31,891 bases of DNA, from the NCBI GenBank assembly GCA_946479985.1, contig CAMLIF010000032.1, positions 1 through 31,891 of the forward strand, read 5' to 3'. The DNA is from an uncultured Flavobacteriales bacterium (GTDB lineage Bacteria > Bacteroidota > Bacteroidia > Flavobacteriales > Crocinitomicaceae). The notes beneath the pieces were generated by a model. It was not told where the DNA came from. It did not search any database and was given only the letters and a program-made list of their open reading frames with translations. The position numbers and the translations under genes were made by a program. Shown piece by piece: positions 25,685 to 31,891 of this stretch. How positions within the stretch are numbered: the stretch's first letter is position 1; every line of letters starts with the position of its first letter.

Positions 25685-25933
25685 ATAGAAACTGTCTTTG
25701 CGTTGAAGTATTTAGATGCTAATCATCAGTTATACAGCAGCTCTAATAGTAATTTACTTAACTTGTTGTCCCGGTTTTCACCGCAATCCGTATTAATGTC
25801 GTATTATTTTTAACACAATAAGGGCTTTAGTGATAAATCTTCATGAAGCTCTTTCATCATAATTGAATTCCTACTGGTTAAAAACTCATTAAAACTATCC
25901 AAAGCCGATCAATCCGTGAGATTAAAAAAATAC

Positions 25934-25941
25934 TACATTTG
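25934..25941 (+). promoter_or_regulatory. -7 box (TACATTTG) for gdhA
   Basis: This is an exact TAnnTTTG match 27 bases before the gdhA ATG, giving a leader of about 20 bases. A -33 TTG is not evident. Confidence 0.45.
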
Positions 25942-25968
25942 CTCAGTCATTATTAAAATTAAATATAA

Positions 25969-27324
25969 ATGTCAAGTAAATACCAAGCACAGATTGACGC
26001 TTTTATGGAAAAAGTAAAAGCAACCAACGGTCATGAAGCTGAATTTTTGCAAGCTGTTCATGAAGTTGCTGAGGCAGTTATTCCGTTTATGGAAGAACAC
26101 CCAAAATACAAGACCGCTAAAATTTTGGATCGTATCGTAGAACCGGAAAGAACAATTTTGTTCCGTGTTCCTTGGTTGGATGACAAAGGAGAGATTCAGG
26201 TGAATCGTGGTTACCGAGTAGAATTTAACTCTGCGATCGGGCCGTACAAAGGAGGACTTCGTTTCCACCCTTCTGTAAATCTTTCAATTTTAAAATTCTT
26301 AGGATTCGAGCAAATTTTCAAAAACTCATTAACTACACTTCCAATGGGGGGTGGTAAAGGAGGTTCTGATTTCGATCCGAAAGGAAAATCTGATAACGAA
26401 GTAATGAAGTTCTGTCAATCTTTTATGACTGAGCTTTGTCGCCATATCGGTGCTGATACAGATGTACCTGCCGGAGATATCGGTGTTGGGGGTCGTGAGA
26501 TCGGTTACATGTTCGGACAGTACAAACGCATTCGCAATGAATTTACAGGTGTTTTAACCGGTAAGGCCCGTAACTGGGGTGGATCTTTGATTCGTCCGGA
26601 AGCTACAGGATACGGAACTGTATATTTCGCAAAAGAAATGCTTGCAACTAAAGAGGATTCTTTCCTTGGTAAAATTGTTGTTGTATCGGGTTCAGGAAAT
26701 GTTGCTCAATATGCTTGTGAAAAAGCAACTCAATTAGGAGGAAAGGTTGTTACATTGTCCGATTCATCAGGATACATTTATGATGCCGAAGGTATTGACG
26801 CAGCCAAATTAGCTTTTGTTATGGAGCTGAAAAACGTTAAGCGTGGTCGTATTGAAGAATATGTGGCAAAATACCCTTCTGCACAATTTGTTGCAGGAAA
26901 ACGTCCATGGGAAGTAAAAGCCGATATCGCATTGCCTTGTGCTACTCAAAATGAATTGAACGGAGACGAAGCAAAAGTATTGATTTCAAACGGTGTAAAA
27001 TGTGTTGCTGAAGGAGCAAACATGCCTTCTACACCAGAAGCAATCAGTGCATTCCAGGCTGCGAAAGTATTGTTCTCACCAGGAAAAGCTTCTAACGCAG
27101 GTGGTGTGGCAACTTCAGGATTGGAAATGTCTCAAAACTCTTTACGTTTAAGCTGGACTGCTGAAGAAGTAGACGCTAAATTGCACGGTATCATGGTTTC
27201 AATCCACGAAGCATGTGTGAAATTCGGAACGGAAGCTGACGGACATGTTGACTACGTCAAGGGTGCGAATATCGCAGGTTTTGTGAAAGTAGCAGATTCA
27301 ATGATTGATCAGGGATTGGTTTAA
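25969..27324 (+). CDS. gdhA: NADP-type glutamate dehydrogenase
   Basis: This 451-residue protein has the usual length of hexameric small-subunit GDH. It makes glutamate from 2-oxoglutarate and ammonia in the cytosol (nitrogen assimilation). The substrate site shows YK94[10 protein letters not shown] and PMGGGK130[12 protein letters not shown]94 and K130 correspond to E. coli K92 and K128. [21 protein letters not shown] and [12 protein letters not shown] follow, and the dinucleotide fold has G241-SGNVAQYA. The second-strand end is LSDSSG, as in NADP enzymes, rather than the acidic residue of NAD enzymes. A terminator follows at 27351-27384. Confidence 0.96.
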   Translation: MSSKYQAQIDAFMEKVKATNGHEAEFLQAVHEVAEAVIPFMEEHPKYKTAKILDRIVEPERTILFRVPWLDDKGEIQVNRGYRVEFNSAIGPYKGGLRFHPSVNLSILKFLGFEQIFKNSLTTLPMGGGKGGSDFDPKGKSDNEVMKFCQSFMTELCRHIGADTDVPAGDIGVGGREIGYMFGQYKRIRNEFTGVLTGKARNWGGSLIRPEATGYGTVYFAKEMLATKEDSFLGKIVVVSGSGNVAQYACEKATQLGGKVVTLSDSSGYIYDAEGIDAAKLAFVMELKNVKRGRIEEYVAKYPSAQFVAGKRPWEVKADIALPCATQNELNGDEAKVLISNGVKCVAEGANMPSTPEAISAFQAAKVLFSPGKASNAGGVATSGLEMSQNSLRLSWTAEEVDAKLHGIMVSIHEACVKFGTEADGHVDYVKGANIAGFVKVADSMIDQGLV

Positions 27325-27350
27325 TCCGGTTCCGAATTTATAATATCCTC

Positions 27351-27384
27351 AAGCCCATTCGTTCTAACGAATGGGCTTTCTTTT
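27351..27384 (+). terminator. Intrinsic terminator of gdhA
   Basis: AAGCCCATTCGTT pairs with AACGAATGGGCTT around a tiny loop, followed by TCTTTT. It lies 27 bases past the gdhA stop. Confidence 0.9.
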
Positions 27385-27479
27385 GCACGGAACTTAAGCA
27401 TGAAAAGTTCAAACGGTTTATTTGAGAGCAGAATTCTCAGCTTATTTGAAAGCACAGTTTTAAAAGGCAGGCAATAGAC

Positions 27480-27514
27480 AAAAAAAAAGGCTGTCCAACA
27501 TCCGTTGAACAACC
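27480..27514 (-). terminator. Intrinsic terminator of the surface-protein operon
   Basis: On the minus strand, GGTTGTTCAA (27514-27505) pairs with TTGGACAGCC (27498-27489), including two G-T pairs, and is followed by an uninterrupted T tract. It lies 24 bases past the stop at 27538. Confidence 0.85.
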
Positions 27515-27537
27515 TGATCAGTTGAATCAATATTTTC

Positions 27538-29031
27538 TTACGGCTTCAATTGCGGATTTCTGGTTTGATTATTTTCGCTTGCCGCTTTTTGAATAACTTC
27601 ATAATTAATAAAGCCTTCAGGTGTAGCTCCTTGTTTCCAATTTCTACGTTTTTCCTCCTGCAGCTGTACATTTTCATCATAATCAACTTTCGGAGGAACC
27701 GAGTACTCCATATACGGACGTGTATCCCCCGCGCCCCAAACAGGATCGCTTCCATATCTGTGATCCTGAAAATGAACACGTTTGGCCATTACGCGGTACG
27801 AAAAACTAACATTACTTGATCCGCCATTCTTCTCTTTCACCTGAAAAGAAGCTGTTCCGGGCACAACATACACATCGTTACAGTCGCCTTCAAGTTGAAT
27901 AAAAACATGAATCGGATGCTCTTCATCAATAAATGTAACCTGGCGGAAAATAGAGTCCAGTTCAATAGTAACCTGACCGTTTACAAGTGTCCCCCTTCCA
28001 ATATCTTCAAACCATACTTCCGGTGATTCGGTAACATATAACAATTGATTTCCCCATTCAGTACCAACCGAAGCTGATTTTGTACCATTTGCAATAACGT
28101 GATTTCCATTAAAATACCCACTGTAATTAGAATTATTGGCTCGCCACCCGATAACAGCTGCATCTACGTTGCCAGTAACAATTCCACCACCAAATCCAAT
28201 ACCATAAACACCAATACCATAAGCTGACCCGTTATACTGACCCATAACACCAATGCGCTGATTACCAGTTGTAACGGCATTATAACCAAGTACTCCATAG
28301 CCTCCATTTACTGCAGCTCCCTGATACGAACCATTCACGGCTGAAACGCCGGCATTTGTGCTTGATGTCGCATTCGCACCATAAACAGCCGAACCGGTTC
28401 CGGATGAGAAATGTTCAGCCTGAACAGATGAAAAGTTGGTTGTACCCGACTGAACGGATCCGTAAATTGCTCCACCATTCTGTGTGGTGTAACCATTTAC
28501 TGCCCATGGAAACGTTGCATTACCAACACCATTCATTAAATCGCCTGTAAGGGTAGTATTGGTTGTTCCAACAAAGAATTCTCCCAGATTAGACAATCGT
28601 CCGCGTACTGTTCCATTAGTCACCAAATCTACATGCTGATTAGAACTTGTACCGAAAAAACCTGTGGCAGCAGGAGTATTTACTGTAGCAGCGGAAGTTC
28701 CAACAATCCAATCAGTGCTTGCTGCACCTGATAACAGACGCACCCACTGGGCACCATCCCAGTAATAATAACCAGGAGTAACATTGTTAGGCGAAACGCC
28801 GGCAGTAGCTGTATTATAAACCATTAAAGAAGTTGTGGCCGTACCAGTTACCGGAGCAAAAGCTGCAGTTGTTGTAAGAGCTACACGCGGAATTAAAATT
28901 CCTTTGTTTGCCATATCTACATCTAAAGCCGCAGAATTTACCGGCGCTGCTCCCGTACTGTTAATTCCAACATTTTGTGCAATCGCCTGACAGGATAGTA
29001 AAACACCGATAGAGAGTAGTAATTTTTTCAT
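27538..29031 (-). CDS. Tail-fibre-like secreted surface repeat protein
   Basis: This 497-residue protein has a signal peptide (MKKLLLSIGVLLSCQAIAQ), followed by the Bacteroidota surface-protein head NVGINSTGAAPVNSAALDV..KGILIPRVAL. A Gly/Asn/Ala-rich middle (about 170-310) has recurring YG, VxG and GxN units (AVYGANA, GVLGYNA, GVMGQYNG, GVYGIGFGG), suggesting a beta-solenoid or trimeric fibre like a phage tail fibre. The end has a compact domain (about 338-418: W340-FEDIGRGTLVNGQ, VFIQLEGDCNDVYVV, FSYRVMAKR), then a charged helical tail. I recognise the domain pattern from other surface proteins but cannot name it. There is no T9SS sorting domain. It lies 24 bp after the T9SS gene at 29056 on the same strand. 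Confidence 0.75.
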   Translation of the reverse strand: MKKLLLSIGVLLSCQAIAQNVGINSTGAAPVNSAALDVDMANKGILIPRVALTTTAAFAPVTGTATTSLMVYNTATAGVSPNNVTPGYYYWDGAQWVRLLSGAASTDWIVGTSAATVNTPAATGFFGTSSNQHVDLVTNGTVRGRLSNLGEFFVGTTNTTLTGDLMNGVGNATFPWAVNGYTTQNGGAIYGSVQSGTTNFSSVQAEHFSSGTGSAVYGANATSSTNAGVSAVNGSYQGAAVNGGYGVLGYNAVTTGNQRIGVMGQYNGSAYGIGVYGIGFGGGIVTGNVDAAVIGWRANNSNYSGYFNGNHVIANGTKSASVGTEWGNQLLYVTESPEVWFEDIGRGTLVNGQVTIELDSIFRQVTFIDEEHPIHVFIQLEGDCNDVYVVPGTASFQVKEKNGGSSNVSFSYRVMAKRVHFQDHRYGSDPVWGAGDTRPYMEYSVPPKVDYDENVQLQEEKRRNWKQGATPEGFINYEVIQKAASENNQTRNPQLKP

Positions 29032-29055
29032 TGTATGGAAATTTATTGTAGTGTA

Positions 29056-30288
29056 TTAGTTCGCTTTAATTATTTGTTCTGAAATATATTCCGATCCGTT
29101 CTTCATTCTAACTGAATAGAATCCATGACTGAATTGTAAATTCGGGATCGATAAAGAATTTACTCCCATCTGAAGCTCAACATCTGTTTTAAATACAATC
29201 CGCCCTGAAGCATCGAAAATTTCAAGTGTTTCCGGCCCGCTAGACAATCCGTCGAACTGAAGGAACAAAGTATTGGTGCTATTATCAAAAGACACAAAAG
29301 TTTCCGAGCTGCTGCAATTCGTTTGAAGAGAAGATTTGATTATCCGTTCACCATCACTTGTTATTTCAACCAACCGGAAAACTCCGTTCCTAACATTATT
29401 CGATTCGTATGAATAGTCTGTAACTCCATTTCCTCCCTGGGCAGAAACCAGCGCAAAAACCTCAAAGTTTGAACCGTTTAGATATTCTATTTCGAATCGG
29501 TCAATGTTCGACTCGTTCAATGTTTGCCAATTAAAAATGAATGATTCTCCGTTACAGGTTCCTTTGAAGTACGTCAACTCAACAGAAAGCGGATTTGTAA
29601 TTTCACTCAAAGTCCAGGAGCGCCAGAAATCTGCCGGAACAACCGGAACTCCGGAAGTCTGATTTGTAGCAGCATTGGTTGTTCCCTGCGGCATGTAATC
29701 TCCCCAGATATTCGGTCCGGGATGAAAGCGCTGCGCCCCCAAATCTGATTCTATAATAGTATTTCCAACCTGCAGATGTTCTGAATCACGATAAGTAAAT
29801 GTGAATGTTGCATTGGGTTTGGTTCCGTACCCGATAGCATCTACTATCCAAAATCGGTCAATTACATGATTGGAATTATTGACTGAATTGGTATTGAAAT
29901 CGAACATGTGTGTTACATCCGACGGGCGGTAAATATTGTTATCCCAGGTTGCGCCGGGATATGTGGAAAACCAGATTTGCCCTGATCCGGAACCGGCACC
30001 GCTAATGTTTGCAGTAAAAGGAATTTGCGTAATTGCTGCCTGGGAAACAAAGGGCATGGTATAAGAACCCGCATTCGCCCCAACGTTCCAAACTACCTGA
30101 TCAAATTCGCTTTCGGTCATAATCCCGCCAGATCCTGAATTTGTAATTGCATTTGTAGCAGGGTTTTCAATTACCAGTTTCGCTGAATTATCAATCACAA
30201 CATAAGATGACCCGGTCATAATCAATCGACCCTGAGCATAGTTGGTAACACAGATTAATGAAACGGTAATAAGCAGCAGCCTTTTCAT
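29056..30288 (-). CDS. Secreted protein with T9SS type A sorting domain
   Basis: This 410-residue protein has a signal peptide (MKRLLLITVSLICVTNYAQ) and a beta-rich passenger of unknown function. The first ~220 residues include GSSYVVIDNSAKLVIENP and VVWNVGANAGSYTMPF; then SVELTYFKGTCNGESFIFNWQT, a motif very common just before Bacteroidota sorting domains. The final ~70 residues form a type A T9SS sorting domain (ETLEIFDASGRIVFKTDV, LSIPNLQFSHGFYSVRMK, ISEQIIKAN). The protein should cross the outer membrane by T9SS and be anchored or released. It is the first gene of a two-gene unit with the tail-fibre-like protein. Confidence 0.85.
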   Translation of the reverse strand: MKRLLLITVSLICVTNYAQGRLIMTGSSYVVIDNSAKLVIENPATNAITNSGSGGIMTESEFDQVVWNVGANAGSYTMPFVSQAAITQIPFTANISGAGSGSGQIWFSTYPGATWDNNIYRPSDVTHMFDFNTNSVNNSNHVIDRFWIVDAIGYGTKPNATFTFTYRDSEHLQVGNTIIESDLGAQRFHPGPNIWGDYMPQGTTNAATNQTSGVPVVPADFWRSWTLSEITNPLSVELTYFKGTCNGESFIFNWQTLNESNIDRFEIEYLNGSNFEVFALVSAQGGNGVTDYSYESNNVRNGVFRLVEITSDGERIIKSSLQTNCSSSETFVSFDNSTNTLFLQFDGLSSGPETLEIFDASGRIVFKTDVELQMGVNSLSIPNLQFSHGFYSVRMKNGSEYISEQIIKAN

Positions 30289-30311
30289 AGTAGTTTGTAA
30301 TGTAGTCGCTA

Positions 30312-30319
30312 CAAACTTA
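30312..30319 (-). promoter_or_regulatory. -7 box (TAAGTTTG) for the surface-protein operon
   Basis: This is an exact TAnnTTTG match on the minus strand, 24 bases before the ATG at 30288. No TTG is at the standard -33 distance. Confidence 0.4.
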
Positions 30320-30510
30320 AACTAAAAACCAAGGTAATTCACATGCCTCACTCAAATACATTAAAACCAAGTGTTTACAACAACTAAAAAAGCACGCGTA
30401 AACTGACTGAAAAATCAATTTAGCAAGGTGTCGACGAACCTGAGTCGTGTGTTTAATTATTAACTCATTACCTCCTTTTTGTTGTATAAAACAAAATATT
30501 ATTTCCGGAA

Positions 30511-30544
30511 TTGACCGATTAGACTTCCAATTAAACTAATTTTG
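30511..30544 (+). promoter_or_regulatory. Bacteroidota-type promoter of the E1 gene
   Basis: TTG (30511-30513) is followed after 23 bases by TAATTTTG (30537-30544), 17 bases before the ATG at 30561. The spacing is at the long end of the accepted range. Confidence 0.45.
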
Positions 30545-30560
30545 CATCAACAAATAAGTT

Positions 30561-31891
30561 ATGGAAGTTACCTTAAAAAGCAGGAGTATTGAGTTCAACC
30601 GTGAAGGTTTTGAAAACGAAGAATTAATCAGCATTTACAAAGCACTTGTAAAGCCACGACTAATCGAAGAAAAAATGCTCATCCTTCTTCGCCAGGGTAA
30701 AATAACCAAGTGGTTTTCGGGTTGGGGACAAGAAGGAATCTCTGTTGGTACCGCATTAGCAATGAAGTCAGAAGAGTTTATTCTTCCGATGCACCGAAAT
30801 TTGGGGATTTTTACAACCAGAGGAATTCCTTTGGAACGACTTTTCGCACAATTTCAGGGTAAACTATCCGGATTCACGAAAGGCCGCGACCGTTCTTTCC
30901 ATTTCGGGGCGAAGGATTATAATATTGTTGGCATGATCTCGCATCTTGGCCCGCAACTAGGTATTGCAGATGGAATTGCACTTGCGAATAAATTAAAGGA
31001 CAATAAACAGGCTACCATCGTTTTTACCGGCGACGGAGGTGCTTCAGAAGGCGATTTTCACGAATCATTAAATGTTGCTGCAGTATGGCAATTACCAGTT
31101 ATTTTCACTGTAGAAAATAATTGCTGGGGATTATCAACTCCGTCAAATGAACAATTTAACTGTAAACAATTTATCGATAAAGGAATTGGTTACGGAATGG
31201 ATGCTTTCCAGGTTGACGGAAACAACATTTTGGAAGTAATCCGCACTATTCGTAAAATAGCTGAATCAATTCGCCAAAAACCACGTCCATTCCTATTGGA
31301 ATGCATGACTTTCCGCATGCGTGGTCATGAAGAAGCTTCGGGAACAAAATATTATCCGGAAGGCTTGCAGGAAAAATGGAGCGAAAAAGATCCTGTTGCC
31401 AACTACGAATTGTATTTGGAAGAAATCGGAATTCTTACTGACGAAATGAAAGAAGCCGTTCGGGCAGAAATCAAAAATGAAATTCAGAAAGGATTAGATA
31501 TCGCATTTGCCGAAGGTCCGGTTGAAGTAAACATGGAAACCGAATTAAACGATGTTTACGCACCATTTACCCAGGAAGTAATCGCACCGGCTACACCGGC
31601 TAAAACGGAAAAGCGATTAATTGATTCTATTTCCGATTCGCTTCGTCAATCGATGGAAAAATACCCGGAACTGGTTATTATGGGGCAAGACATTGCCGAA
31701 TACGGCGGTGTTTTTAAGGTAACAGAAGGTTTTGTAGAACAATTCGGGAAAGAAAGAGTGCGAAATACACCGATTTGTGAATCAGCCATTGTAGGAGCAG
31801 GATTAGGGCTTTCGATCAGCGGAATGAAAGCCGTTGTTGAAATGCAGTTTGCCGACTTCGCAACTTGCGGATTTAACCAGATTATCAATAA
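30561..31891 (+). CDS. Fused E1 alpha/beta of a branched-chain 2-oxoacid dehydrogenase (partial, cut by window end)
   Basis: The frame is open from the ATG at 30561 to the window end (443 codons) with no stop; the full protein is probably about 660 residues. Residues 1-330 are an E1 alpha domain with the thiamine diphosphate motif G157-D-G-GASEGDFHESLN ... N186-N187. From about 350 an E1 beta domain begins (KRLIDSISDSLRQSMEKYPE, VIMGQDIAEYGGVFKVTEGF, NTPICESAIVGAGLGLSISG). Such alpha-beta fusions are common in Bacteroidota and are annotated as 2-oxoisovalerate dehydrogenase E1, decarboxylating branched-chain 2-oxoacids for the E2 lipoyl acyltransferase. A role as the main pyruvate E1 cannot be excluded. 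Confidence 0.9.
   Translation, partial: MEVTLKSRSIEFNREGFENEELISIYKALVKPRLIEEKMLILLRQGKITKWFSGWGQEGISVGTALAMKSEEFILPMHRNLGIFTTRGIPLERLFAQFQGKLSGFTKGRDRSFHFGAKDYNIVGMISHLGPQLGIADGIALANKLKDNKQATIVFTGDGGASEGDFHESLNVAAVWQLPVIFTVENNCWGLSTPSNEQFNCKQFIDKGIGYGMDAFQVDGNNILEVIRTIRKIAESIRQKPRPFLLECMTFRMRGHEEASGTKYYPEGLQEKWSEKDPVANYELYLEEIGILTDEMKEAVRAEIKNEIQKGLDIAFAEGPVEVNMETELNDVYAPFTQEVIAPATPAKTEKRLIDSISDSLRQSMEKYPELVIMGQDIAEYGGVFKVTEGFVEQFGKERVRNTPICESAIVGAGLGLSISGMKAVVEMQFADFATCGFNQIIN

Larger units (their letters stand above)
25610..25968. other. Divergent intergenic region between the adhesin gene and gdhA
   Basis: These 359 bp are AT-rich and hold no open frame I would support. Each end has a -7 box match (25677-25684 for the adhesin, 25934-25941 for gdhA). 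I see no riboswitch-like or repeat structure between them. Confidence 0.5.
30289..30560. other. Divergent promoter region between the surface operon and the E1 gene
   Basis: These 272 bp contain no supported gene. Both ends carry TAnnTTTG boxes (30312-30319 minus, 30537-30544 plus). Nothing else stands out. Confidence 0.5.

Noticed and set aside
25610..25968. Possible riboswitch or small RNA upstream of gdhA
   Set aside because: I found no strong stem-loop or conserved motif, and the -7 box at 25934 gives a leader too short for a riboswitch.

Overview
This window looks like a chromosomal piece of a Bacteroidota genome, most likely order Flavobacteriales. The Fluviicola/Crocinitomicaceae group is my guess from gene style, not a demonstrated placement. 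Reasons: two proteins with type IX secretion (T9SS) sorting domains, a TamB-like giant beside tsaD, an E1 alpha/beta dehydrogenase fusion, start codons without Shine-Dalgarno sequences, and repeated matches to the Bacteroidota -7 promoter box TAnnTTTG in front of genes. No rRNA, tRNA, CRISPR array, insertion sequence or prophage was seen.

Layout. 1-428 is a non-coding, repeat-rich stretch. 429-2727 holds three minus-strand genes: a small lipoprotein, a secreted PD40 beta-propeller protein and a YkgJ-type cysteine-cluster protein. 2807-4778 holds small membrane proteins and an acyltransferase-3 enzyme. 4817-4921 is a large nested inverted repeat. 4921-8033 is a two-gene unit: a periplasmic S41 (Tsp/Prc) protease and a secreted helical protein. 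8136-9350 is sucC (TCA cycle). 9351-12304 is an accessory island between sucC and accC: an AT-rich gene for a 620-residue protein with a C-terminal PD-(D/E)XK nuclease-like domain, enclosed by two identical 55-bp direct repeats, then a small membrane protein gene.

12305-13789 is a biotin carboxylase gene. 13868-18508 is a TamB-family gene, and tsaD starts only 22 bp away on the other strand, followed with a 4-bp overlap by an RsmF-type RNA methyltransferase gene. 20935-22800 is a two-gene unit (outer-membrane barrel, then a CHAP/NlpC-like protein). 22919-25609 is a large SprB-repeat/PKD adhesin with a type B T9SS sorting domain. 25969-27324 is NADP-type glutamate dehydrogenase. 27538-30288 is a two-gene surface-protein unit (a T9SS type A cargo and a tail-fibre-like repeat protein). 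30561 to the end is the start of a fused branched-chain 2-oxoacid dehydrogenase E1, cut by the window edge.

Most of the window is housekeeping metabolism (sucC, accC, gdhA, E1), envelope biogenesis and surface proteins. The part most likely to be new biology is the direct-repeat-bounded nuclease cassette at 9524-11665. It is far more AT-rich than its neighbours, and its repeat resembles the 3' end of the nearby accC gene.
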